A stretch of DNA of 64,000 nt from NCBI GenBank assembly GCA_922989275.2, contig OV277866.1, positions 36,783,246-36,847,245 of the forward strand, in the 5' to 3' direction. The notes beneath the pieces were generated by a model that did no database searches, was not told the origin of the DNA, and saw only the letters and a program-made list of their open reading frames with translations. Origin of the DNA: Gari tellinella (taxonomy: Eukaryota; Mollusca; Bivalvia; Cardiida; Psammobiidae). This document shows positions 54,176 to 63,498 of the stretch, one piece after another. The position numbers were made by a program, and so were the translations under genes. The number at the start of each line of letters is the position of its first letter. Position 1 is the stretch's first letter.

Positions 54176-54676
54176 AGCTGTAATTTAAGAGAATAACCTA
54201 AAAGGTGGGGCTCTTGGTCAAGTTGTTTGTTACCCTACCCACCTAGTCTGACACACGGTCATTTTAGGGTGGTTGTGTTTGAAGGGGAACTGCGATATAT
54301 ATTTCTACTTTTCGAAATACAGGTATACTCTACAACGAAGTTAACATGTAATACTGTTAAAAAAATATTGTATGAACTTATTTTTATATATTGGGCCTAC
54401 CCAATATATTTTGCCCCTTTAATTGTTTTGTTGAGTATATTACATTTACTTATACTGTCTGTCAGGCGCCGCGACTTGTATGATGAAAGGATTGTTCATT
54501 AAAAGTAAAACATAATTGACCGCGTGTAAGTGATGTTGCGGGAACAACATTTTACCTTTCGAATTCATATGACCATTTTAGACTTGGTACCTCGATTTCG
54601 AACTGTTCGCCACTTATATAAAAGATCTCTTTTGAATTTCTACATATATGTGCAATGCGTTTGGATTTGGTTTCGT
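54176..54676. other. No gene seen
   Basis: A 91-codon frame at 54227-54502 is hydrophobic but has no recognisable family. AT-rich otherwise. Confidence 0.35.
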
Positions 54677-54921
54677 TTAACCCTTTCACCGCCAGAATCG
54701 CCTAAAGTCGCATTTGCAAACAGTTTTGATCCTGAACAGACGCCGCGTAACGCGGCGTCTGATCAGGATCAAAACTGTTTGACACCCGTTTCGATATTTC
54801 TTATGTCATACTCTCTTAATTCTAACTTTGAAATGATATTGCAGACTATAATATTGAAGCAGACGACACAATAACGGTGTAGGGGTAAAAAACTCAAATG
54901 ATTTGGCGGTGAAAGGGTTAA
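54677..54921. mobile_element. Family 1 MITE, full length, best-preserved copy
   Basis: TTAACCCTTTCACCGCC to GGCGGTGAAAGGGTTAA, exact inverted ends, 245 bp. The hairpin at 54717-54781 is near-perfect with a GCCGCGTAACGCGGC centre, flanked by CGCATTTG and ACACCCG. It serves as the reference for the family. Confidence 0.9.
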
Positions 54922-56077
54922 ACAGATCTTTGTCAACTAAGTATCTACTGAAATAAAGGCAACAACTGTCGTTATCTTGGCTACATTATTTACTTTCTTT
55001 TGCAAAATGTGAATAAACACGAATCAAATTTACAGAAATGTACTTTTGTGTTAGCACTATGACAAAACTGATATTGTTCCGAAACTGTTTTTGAGTTGAG
55101 TCGGAGATCGTTTGATTTTTTATAGGTTAAATCGAAATAGAATGTGATTGAAATTCAAAATTCTTGTACATACGTATCTCGTATCTTCTACACGTTTTTG
55201 CTGTACTGTTTTTTATATTGGATACTCCATAACTTTGTTTAAAAGGATTTACATGTCAGTTAATGAACATGACATGATCTCATTAAAACAATATCATAAA
55301 CAATGTTCGATCCATCCATGTCCAGGAAGAGTCATGCTAGTTAGCTCGTTTTGGTCATGGTAAATTCTGTTCAAAACCATTCTCAGCCGTTGCCGCCCAG
55401 TCTACATATACCACAGAGCCATAATTTAGTATGTCTTGGGTAATCTTTGATATATGGCCAACAACACTTGATGTCTCATCACAGAAAAACAGACTAGCCG
55501 TGTTGGCGGATTGATGCCTCGGAGACATAGTAAACAAAGATGTCTTTCAAAGGAATAACTTCTGTGATAACATACAATACTTTACAATTCTGGATGAAAT
55601 ACAACTTCGGTGGTTTGTGAAAAATAAATGCATTATTAATTAAATGTCAGTAAGAAATAATCAGGACGGTGCTAATTCATTAATTCATAGACAGTGTTTA
55701 AACAGTTTGCTATAGGCGTTTCCTTAAGATATTCATATGTAATTACTACATTATATACTTAACAAAACACTTAATACGGTCTAAGAGCATATCATCTCAA
55801 CCAGTATCATTTGACTGGTGCCAATTTCTAAAAACGGTTTTGTTGAAAGTAAATTATAATTAACTTAAGTACATTGAAAGAAATGTAGAGCACATCAAAG
55901 GGTGAATTGATGAGTCATTTGATTAGGATCTATACTGTTTGTCAATTTCTGGAATATTGTAAGAACACATCTCTTAAGGGTCAACTATAAATCATTGTAT
56001 TCACAAATGGAATGCCACACTTTATAATGGAACATACAGTGTAATATGTAATCAGTTCTATAAGGGTTAATACATAG
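54922..56077. other. No gene seen
   Basis: A half hairpin of core C or D type at about 55908-55940 (GATTAGGATCTATACTGTTTGTC) is the only repeat trace. Confidence 0.4.
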
Positions 56078-56260
56078 CTCCAGATAAGGGGGGTATTTCA
56101 ACAACTAAAATCTTTATTTCTGAATTAAACCCTATGGTGTCACTACTCATTAGAATCGTCTCTTTGAGACGATTCTAATGAGTAGTAACACCATAGGATT
56201 TGATTCTGAAATGAGTGAAACAATGTTGGTTTTATTCAGTTTACTCCTTCTTATCTGGAG
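56078..56260. mobile_element. Family 7 MITE, full length
   Basis: CTCCAGATAAGGGGGGTATT to ACTCCTTCTTATCTGGAG, 183 bp. The hairpin at 56127-56201 has the same GAATCGTCTCTTTGAGACGATTC centre as 19603, in the opposite orientation. Confidence 0.86.
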
Positions 56261-57982
56261 CCCTGTTAATATACATATAACAAAAGTAAATAGTGTCGAT
56301 ATATTATATTACACCACCAGTACTAGAAGTACAATGACACATCATGGCAATCAGAAGCAACGTTAGAATATCGTCAAATGGTCTCGGCAGGAAGGACTAC
56401 TACAGTTGAATAACAGCAAGATCATGCGGTGCACACAATAAAATGTTTACTTGTATGTATCTATAATACGACGCATACGAGTCTCCACTGGAATTCCGAA
56501 ACGGCTTCCTTGAGAGAAAAAAAGAAAGTATAAGGACGGATTTCATAACATTCATTTCAAAAGATAAGCGACCGATTTGAAATATGCGCTATAGACAACC
56601 ACTGTTGAATAAAACATATACACACGTCAAAACGATCAGACAAACACGAAATGAAATTGAACATCTGAGAGCTTTTAAGCTTAAAATGCCCAGAAACACT
56701 CTTTGCCGGAGGAGTTTAGTTAAATCTTAGTTTTCAAACTTTCATATACATGTAAATTGTTTTGGTGATGTTATTAAGTATTTACCTCTCACGTCTGGTG
56801 TATGTGTTAAGCATTCTATCATAACGTAGCATATATTAACATAAAAACTCATAGATATTCATGTTTTCTTCGAATTATTTCTTCTCAGTATTGGTCGTTA
56901 TAAACACAAACACACAAAGCGTTTCGAGGATCTTTCCATACTGTAGCTTAAAGTAGATTGAAAGTAAAGCAGATTGGAAGTAAAACGGAATGAAAGAACA
57001 TGCTGCTATACTTTCTACTAGATTAAGAGGACAAACTAGAGAAGGCAATGAATAATTCTTCGGTCAATATCTAACCATTTTACCTTCAGAGAAAGTCCGA
57101 ATATTCCAATTTATATTCAGTGGTCATCGGCAGTTTCAGTACAGTTGATTGCTGCATGCAGGACCAACGTAATACAAGAAGCTCATATAGCATATTTACG
57201 CATGCCGTTATCCAAAATTGAACAATTATATGTATTCATGGCTCTCAAATAAGTAACGATTACCGTGTAACATTTCCCATTACAGCTTGTCTTCATTCTT
57301 TAAGGCAGAATGATACTTCAGACTAAAGTATTTCAGACTGTTTACTTTCTGCTTGCGATAATCATTCTTTAAGGCATATGTACAGACAGTGAAAAACACA
57401 AGTTTTACTGCATGTATACCTTATTTAACTCGTCTAAATAGTTCGGTAAATATTGTGAAACCAACAATACATTTTACATCGATATATTTTTGCCACCTGT
57501 TCAACGTTTCATTATCATGATGACGTTATTACAAATTCGCTGCCACAATGCTGTCTGCTGGAAAACATATTCCTTTTTTACTTCTAAAGTTTAGAAGTTT
57601 TGGCATTCATTGAAAATGCTTTTATATCAATCCCAAATAGTTTTGATCCTGCTAAGATGGCATGGCATCGAATTGCATTGTCTTTAAACCATGGAGATGT
57701 TTGTTTTCTCGTGACAAATCATAACATGCCAATTCTAATATTATATCTCATGACACATTCTGTCTGTTGTCTTCAGGGGCAAAATGGCATTACTTCTCAA
57801 GCTAAAATAAACTAAAATGGCAACGCATGAGTCCATTTTGCTTACGCCATAAATCTCCAATAATAAATTAACAATTGTCAAGCCACTTTCACATTTGGAG
57901 GTTGCTATCATGCGCAGATCCACCGACAGAGAACGGAACACTCATCATTCCCATTGAAAGTGGCAAACCTCTCGTTAACGGA
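56261..57982. other. No gene; scattered fragments
   Basis: A decayed core B hairpin lies at about 56942-57020 (TTAAAGTAGATTGAAAGTAAAG). A dispersed repeat shared with 50395 lies at about 57810-57870. No coding exon supported. Confidence 0.4.
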
Positions 57983-58233
57983 TTAACCATTTCAAGATCA
58001 AAATTTTCGCGAGATTTTTACCCCTTTACCGCCGTATTGTCGTCTGCTTCAGTATTGTCGTCTGCAAGACACGTTTCAAAGTTATATTTTTCCGGTTGCA
58101 TGACTAAACAAATATCGATAATAATATCAAATAGTTTGGGTCCTGATTAGACGCCACGTAACGCGGCGTTTAATCAGGACCAAAACTGTTTGCAAACGCG
58201 CTTTAAAGCGTCACTGAGAGTGAAAGGGTTTAA
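57983..58233. mobile_element. Family 1 MITE, full length with TTAA at both ends
   Basis: TTAACCATTTCAAGATC to GAGTGAAAGGGTTTAA, 251 bp. Hairpin 58128-58192 has paired changes in both outer arms (GGTCCTGATTAG and TAATCAGGACC). It is in the opposite orientation to 26712, with which it shares GCGCTTTAAAGCGTCA. Confidence 0.84.
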
Positions 58234-59268
58234 TTGGCAATATTAGGATGATTTAGGTTAGTTATTTTTCCACATACAAAAGTGTAAATCACACATGGAA
58301 CTTTGTCAATGTAAGTTATTGCTTAAAGTCAACTGAAAGTTAAATAGTAAGTTTTTATTTATTCCATCCCAAACTTCAATGTGAATTTAACATCAATAGT
58401 GAAACTTTTTGCTCGATTGATTGATTGATTGAGGAGTGGGATTTTACGGCACCGTGATACATAAAATTGTCATTTGGCGCCGAAATGTTTGAGCATAGAA
58501 TCCGGCTTTTGGGTAAATGTACGCACACGAAATTAAATAAATTGTAGAAAATGACAGTCTTTTATTTTAATTCTAACGATATAATTTTTATTAAATTTGG
58601 AAATAAATGAAAGAAGGGAAATAAATGTTTGAAAACAAACGCGTTTATTGGAGAAATAATAACTTCTCCGTTGTAACGGAAGCTTTAAGTGAACACATAA
58701 AGTTCACATTGGAAACCATTATTAATTCTACTTTTAATGTAACTGAACGCAAACCCAGCGAAAAGTAGAAAACACATATTTAATACCGGTATTATAAACT
58801 GTTGTCTGTATTTCTCAATTGCAGACCTGTGAATAAAGCAATATCAATACTAATGTTTATCATATTGGAGCCTGGGCAAAAACCGTGTGGCTCCATTACT
58901 CCAAATTGAAATAGGTTATAGTCGTTTTCGCACGAAACGCCTTTATTTTTTAAAAATAACCACCTATGTTCAAACACCAACCTCTGGAAAAATAGCGGAT
59001 ACCTAAAGTTGGTTTATACTAGATACAAACAATGTTTAGGCGATCTCTAGGTGCCAATGTATCAAAATGGTATAGGTATATTTTGAACATTTGAATATTT
59101 TTCAAAAGTGTAATAGTCAATATCGGATTTCAGCGTAGAAATGGTTAGAGGTGGTTTTTAAACTTAATTATAATCATGCTTATCGGCATATTTACAAATC
59201 GGAATGTGGTTTACCCTTATATCGTACCTATTGCGACAAGTGTTTGAAAACAGATCGGTATCAGACCT
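58234..59268. other. No gene; small repeat traces
   Basis: A (GATT)4 tract at about 58417-58434 and a family 5 right-end fragment at about 58630-58673 (AACGCGTTTATTGGAGAAATAA, TTCTCCGTTG). Otherwise unrecognised. Confidence 0.4.
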
Positions 59269-59415
59269 GGGGCCCGTTTTACTAAACTACTTACGCAAAA
59301 TTTTGCGTAACTCAAAATTTTAAATTTAAATTTATATTTTTTATTATCACTTGCTACAAACAGCAAATAGCCAGATCAGAGGACGCGCTTTTAAGTTGTT
59401 TAGTAAACGGGCCCC
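59269..59415. mobile_element. Family 12 MITE, short form
   Basis: GGGGCCCGTTTTACTAAAC at the left and GTTTAGTAAACGGGCCCC at the right, 147 bp. An inner GCAAAATTTTGC palindrome lies near the left end. The ends are related to, but diverged from, the 37509 copy. Confidence 0.8.
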
Positions 59416-59749
59416 AGAACCAACTATTTTACCGGTATGTTTGTTTTCCCCATTGAAGTAAACTTATCAACATTGTTAAAACCCGCAGGGGGCAGCTTCT
59501 ATAAAGACAATAGTACTTGGATGAGTATTATATCATAAAAATAAGATTACAAATGATTGTATTTCCTATCCTACCTGATATAAAGAATGTTTAGAAGACT
59601 AAATCAACATAAATACATACTGTATATACGACATGAAACTATTTTGAATATGTGAACGAGTTTTATAAATAAGTACAGTAAACAGGAAAAGTGCGACACC
59701 AATGCTCTTTACCCCCCTGCTTGTTATAACATAATTAACATACAGTTAA
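59416..59749. other. No gene seen; possible 5' UTR of the LINE
   Basis: No ORF1 is found here. The in-frame stop TAA at 59747-59749 bounds the ORF2 frame. Confidence 0.4.
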
Positions 59750-59776
59750 GGATGCGTAGGGGCTGAGCTGAAAGTT

Positions 59777-62700
59777 TTGTCATGGAACATTCATGGGCTA
59801 GGCAGTGATAAGTTGAGCGATTGTGACTTACTTCGTGTATTAGAGCAGTATGATATTATATTTCTTTTTGAGACATGGGCAAACAAATCGTCAAAGATTA
59901 ACATTAAAGGTTACAAGAGTTTCAATTTTCCTAGACAGTTTCAGAATCGACGGGCGAGACGTTGTAGTGGCGGTACAGTTGTTTTCATAAAAGAATCATT
60001 GGTTAAGGGTGTTACAGTTGCTAAAAACCATTTGGACACGGTGATATGGTTGAAATTAGATAAGCAGTTTTTTAATTTTGAAAATGATGTTTATTTAGCA
60101 GGAATTTATATTTGGGTTGAGAATTCACCAGCTTATGATGTACATGACATTGATTTGTTTCAACTTATACAGAATGTCATTAACTGTTACGAGTCCGCAG
60201 GTAGTGTACTGCTGTGTGGTGACTGGAATGCACGTGTTGGCAATGGATCTCGACCTGACTACATTGTTTGCGATTCCAACTCTGATATTATTGATTATGA
60301 TGACTATACCCCTGATGTACCGTTATCTCGTGTTTCCATGGATAAAGGTTGCAATTCGCACGGGCTAAAGCTGTTAGACTTATGCAAGTCTAGCGGCTTT
60401 AGGCTTGCGAATGGCAGGCTGTTTAAAGATAATTCGATAGGTGATTACACTTATACTAGCATAAACGGTAGCAGTGTTATTGATTACTTATTGTTACGGA
60501 ATAGTGATTTCGGTATCTTGTGTAATTTTGAAATAGGTAAATTTAATGAATGGTCTGACCATGCGCCTGTGTGTTTTGGGTTAAGGTGTAATACGGCGCT
60601 AACCAATGAATGTGTTGGAAAGGGAAATGTGTTTAATTTTGTTAAATGGGACCCGGATTTGAAAGACGACTTTAGGCGTCGACTTATTGCACAGTTACCT
60701 GTATTAAATAGAATTACTGATGACATGGTGTTTAATGGCAAAGAGAGTGTTAATAAAGGCATTAATGACTTTACACAGATATTAAATGAAGTAGCTTGTC
60801 CATTGTTTTTAAAACGCATGTATAAATCTCGATCGAATAGTTATATAAAGTCCTTTATTAAAAAGGCAGACTGGTTTGATAGTGAATGTTTAGAAGCTAA
60901 GCGTATTTATCAACAGTATTTGCATGTTTTTGATAAATGTAAGAATGATGCAAACAGAATATCAATGTTGGATAAGAAAAAGATATACAAGAACTTGATT
61001 AAAAAAAAGAAAAGACGTTTTGAGCTTAATAAAATGACAGAGGTCGAAAGATTGAGACATAGAAAGCCGAGGGACTTTTGGCGGCATTTTAGTAAGCGAA
61101 ATGATGAAAGCAGTGCACGGGACATATCGCTAGATGAATTTTTTGAATACTTTTCAAAACTAAATGATGATTTGCCAAATCCACATGATAGTGATTCAGA
61201 AGATTTCTTTGTGAATAATGATTTTGATTCACAAAATGTGTCTTTTGAGGAGCTTGATTCTCCGATTACACAATCTGAAATTGAAGCTGTTGTTAGAAAA
61301 TTGAAAAGGAACAAGGCATATGCCGGTGATCAACTTATTAACGAGTATTTTTTGGAATCTTTTGATATTCTGTCTGCTCATTTAGTTGACATATTTAATT
61401 GTATATTTGAATCGGGTGTTTTCCCAGAGAAATGGTGTGAGGGTATTATTGTACCGTTATTTAAGAAGGGTGATAAAAGTAACGTTAATAACTACAGGGG
61501 CATTTCGTTGGTGAGCTGTTTCTCAAAGATTTTCACAGGCGTTTTAAACAATCGCATTTCATCTTGGGCTGAAAACAATGATATTCTGACAGACGCCCAT
61601 TTTGGGTTTAGAAAGGGCCGCTCAACAACAGACGCTATATTTGTGTTGAATGCAACAATTCAAAAAATATTGCGTAATAAGGGGAAATTATTTTGCGCCT
61701 TTGTTGATTTGAAAAAGGCATTTGACAGTGTGTATCACCATGGTCTTTGGCTGAAATTGTTTAGGGTAGGTATTAAGGGTAAAATGTTACGGATCATTAA
61801 AGAAATGTATTCAATAGTTAAAATGTGTATTAAGCATTGTGATGATTATTCATCCTTCTACGAATGTGCGATTGGTTTAAAGCAAGGGGAGGTAATATCA
61901 CCGATAATGTTTGCTCTTTATCTTAATGACCTTGAGCTGTTTCTTTCAGACAGAATAAGTAGCGGACTGACTCTTGATCAAATAAACCTTATTTTGCTTT
62001 TATTTGCGGATGATATGGTGATATTGGGGTCTGATCCAAGCGAATTGCAGAATAGTTTAGATAATTTGGAAAGGTATTGTGACAGATGGGGGTTAGAGGT
62101 CAATGTGAAGAAAACAAAGATAATGGTTTTCAGAAATAGGGGCAGAGTACCGATGGAATATGTTTGGAAATATAAAGGTCAAACAATAGAAATTGTAGAT
62201 GATTTTACTTATTTAGGCGTTGTTTTTAGTTATACTGGCACATTTAACAGTTATATAAGTACATTAACAGGTAAGGGATTAAAAGCCCTTAATACATTGG
62301 TTGTAAACGTTAAAAAGTATTGCTTTAAACCAAAGACTTTTTGTCAGCTTTTCGATGCCTTCGTAGGATCCATCTTGAATTACTCATGTGAAGTGTGGGG
62401 CTGCACAAAAAGTAAACAATTGGAGAATCTGCATTTAAAATTTTGTAAGAGATTATTAGGTGTTAGAGCTTCTACACGTAACATGTGTATTTACGGTGAG
62501 TTAGGTAGGTTTCCATTGTATATCAATAGATATAGCAGAGTAATTAAGTACTGGTGCAAACTTGTTCTAAGTGAAAATATTATTCTTCAAACATTGTTGA
62601 GTGAAATGGGTGATGATCTTAACAAGGGTAAAACCAACTGGTTAAGTGATGTTAAAAAACTTTTAGATGATTATGGTTTTTCCTATGTTTGGCTGAATCA

Positions 62701-63202
62701 ATATACGGTGGATTTAAATAAGTTTCATGTTGTTTTTAAAGCCAGAGTAGTGGACGTATTTAAACAGTCTTGGTGTGCTTCTATCCAAGAGTCTAACGTT
62801 TTATATACATACAAATTTTTCAAAGAAACTTTTGAACACGAACATTATCTTACTGTTTTACCAAAGAAGTACATGTATATTTTAGCTAAGTTGAGATTAT
62901 CATCCCATAATTTAAGAATTGAATCCGGGCGTTACGGTGCAGGTAGAACCGAAAGAGAGGAAAGGTATTGTGTGTTTTGTTACAAGCATGACATAGAAGA
63001 CGAGTTTCATTTTGTTTTAGTATGTACTCTGTATACTGACTTAAGAAAAAAATATCTAAAACGTTATTTTTACCAAAACCCAAGTGCTTATAAGTATGTA
63101 GAGTTGATGAAATCAAATAGTTCCAAAACCTTACTAAATCTATCAAGGTATATCTATGAAGCTTTTGATATGAGGAAAGCTGCACTGAACTACCTTGATT
63201 GA
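59777..63202 (+). CDS. LINE ORF2: endonuclease-reverse transcriptase
   Basis: An uninterrupted 1141-codon frame encoding the enzyme that nicks genomic DNA and copies LINE RNA at the nick (target-primed reverse transcription). The N-terminal apurinic-type endonuclease shows SWNIHGL, the Glu of FLFETWA, GDWNARVG (148-155) and the WSDHAP motif (259-264). The reverse transcriptase spans roughly residues 520-800: IIVPLFKKGDKSNVNNYRGI, AHFGFRKGRSTTDA, FVDLKKAFDS with catalytic Asp644, GLKQGEVISP, and the FADD box with Asp745 and Asp746. The C-terminus has CVFC (1065-1068), His1078 and Cys1083, a zinc-knuckle-like motif. The start is uncertain. Position 59777 is TTG, the in-frame stop at 59747 leaves no upstream ATG, and the first in-frame ATG is after residue 180, inside the endonuclease. 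All visible catalytic residues are present. The clade was not assigned. Confidence 0.9.
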   Translation: MSWNIHGLGSDKLSDCDLLRVLEQYDIIFLFETWANKSSKINIKGYKSFNFPRQFQNRRARRCSGGTVVFIKESLVKGVTVAKNHLDTVIWLKLDKQFFNFENDVYLAGIYIWVENSPAYDVHDIDLFQLIQNVINCYESAGSVLLCGDWNARVGNGSRPDYIVCDSNSDIIDYDDYTPDVPLSRVSMDKGCNSHGLKLLDLCKSSGFRLANGRLFKDNSIGDYTYTSINGSSVIDYLLLRNSDFGILCNFEIGKFNEWSDHAPVCFGLRCNTALTNECVGKGNVFNFVKWDPDLKDDFRRRLIAQLPVLNRITDDMVFNGKESVNKGINDFTQILNEVACPLFLKRMYKSRSNSYIKSFIKKADWFDSECLEAKRIYQQYLHVFDKCKNDANRISMLDKKKIYKNLIKKKKRRFELNKMTEVERLRHRKPRDFWRHFSKRNDESSARDISLDEFFEYFSKLNDDLPNPHDSDSEDFFVNNDFDSQNVSFEELDSPITQSEIEAVVRKLKRNKAYAGDQLINEYFLESFDILSAHLVDIFNCIFESGVFPEKWCEGIIVPLFKKGDKSNVNNYRGISLVSCFSKIFTGVLNNRISSWAENNDILTDAHFGFRKGRSTTDAIFVLNATIQKILRNKGKLFCAFVDLKKAFDSVYHHGLWLKLFRVGIKGKMLRIIKEMYSIVKMCIKHCDDYSSFYECAIGLKQGEVISPIMFALYLNDLELFLSDRISSGLTLDQINLILLLFADDMVILGSDPSELQNSLDNLERYCDRWGLEVNVKKTKIMVFRNRGRVPMEYVWKYKGQTIEIVDDFTYLGVVFSYTGTFNSYISTLTGKGLKALNTLVVNVKKYCFKPKTFCQLFDAFVGSILNYSCEVWGCTKSKQLENLHLKFCKRLLGVRASTRNMCIYGELGRFPLYINRYSRVIKYWCKLVLSENIILQTLLSEMGDDLNKGKTNWLSDVKKLLDDYGFSYVWLNQYTVDLNKFHVVFKARVVDVFKQSWCASIQESNVLYTYKFFKETFEHEHYLTVLPKKYMYILAKLRLSSHNLRIESGRYGAGRTEREERYCVFCYKHDIEDEFHFVLVCTLYTDLRKKYLKRYFYQNPSAYKYVELMKSNSSKTLLNLSRYIYEAFDMRKAALNYLD

Positions 63203-63460
63203 TTTGTATACGAGTCAGTGTTTTATTATCTAATCATTTACCAAAAATGATCATTTAATATCTTTTTTTTTTCATGAAAATAGCAGTTCAACCTCAAATT
63301 CTAAATTTTCGAAAATAAATCTACTATCATTTGAAATACTTTATTATTATTATTATTATATGCATGTTTGTGTGGCCACTTTGGCCATCTGTAAATATGT
63401 TAACGTGTATGTTAATATGTTAAGAGTAACGAGGAATTTGTTAATTCAAGTTACTGATTG
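63203..63460 (+). other. 3' UTR of the LINE
   Basis: Includes GTGTGGCCACTTTGGCCATC (63370-63389), which can form a short hairpin and may help the reverse transcriptase recognise its own RNA (inference). Confidence 0.5.
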
Positions 63461-63468
63461 AATAAAGA

Positions 63469-63498
63469 ATTATTATTATTATTATTATTATTATTATA
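63469..63498. repeat. (TTA)n LINE tail
   Basis: About ten ATT/TTA units directly after the AATAAAG motif. Confidence 0.85.

Larger units (their letters stand above)
59750..63498 (+). mobile_element. Non-LTR retrotransposon (LINE), ORF2 intact
   Basis: The body comprises an uninterrupted ORF2, a roughly 260-bp 3' UTR, and AATAAAG directly followed by a (TTA)n tail (63461-63498). Another (TTA)n run lies at 63341-63360. Microsatellite-like tails are known for CR1/L2/I-type LINEs. No ORF1 was seen upstream, so the copy is probably 5'-truncated just before ORF2. No target duplication could be defined, so both boundaries are approximate. Confidence 0.82.

Noticed and set aside
54227..54502. Hydrophobic 91-codon frame as a membrane protein
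   Set aside because: Non-ATG start in AT-rich DNA. Hydrophobicity is expected from T-rich codons, and there is no supporting context.
1141..58180. The many evenly spaced palindromes as a CRISPR-like array or bacterial terminators
   Set aside because: Spacing is irregular, each palindrome is inside a longer element with its own termini and target duplication, and the window is eukaryotic.
60484..63185. Minus-strand and alternative-frame ORFs inside the LINE (60117, 60484, 60910, 62886)
   Set aside because: Shadow frames of the ORF2 coding sequence with no domain of their own.
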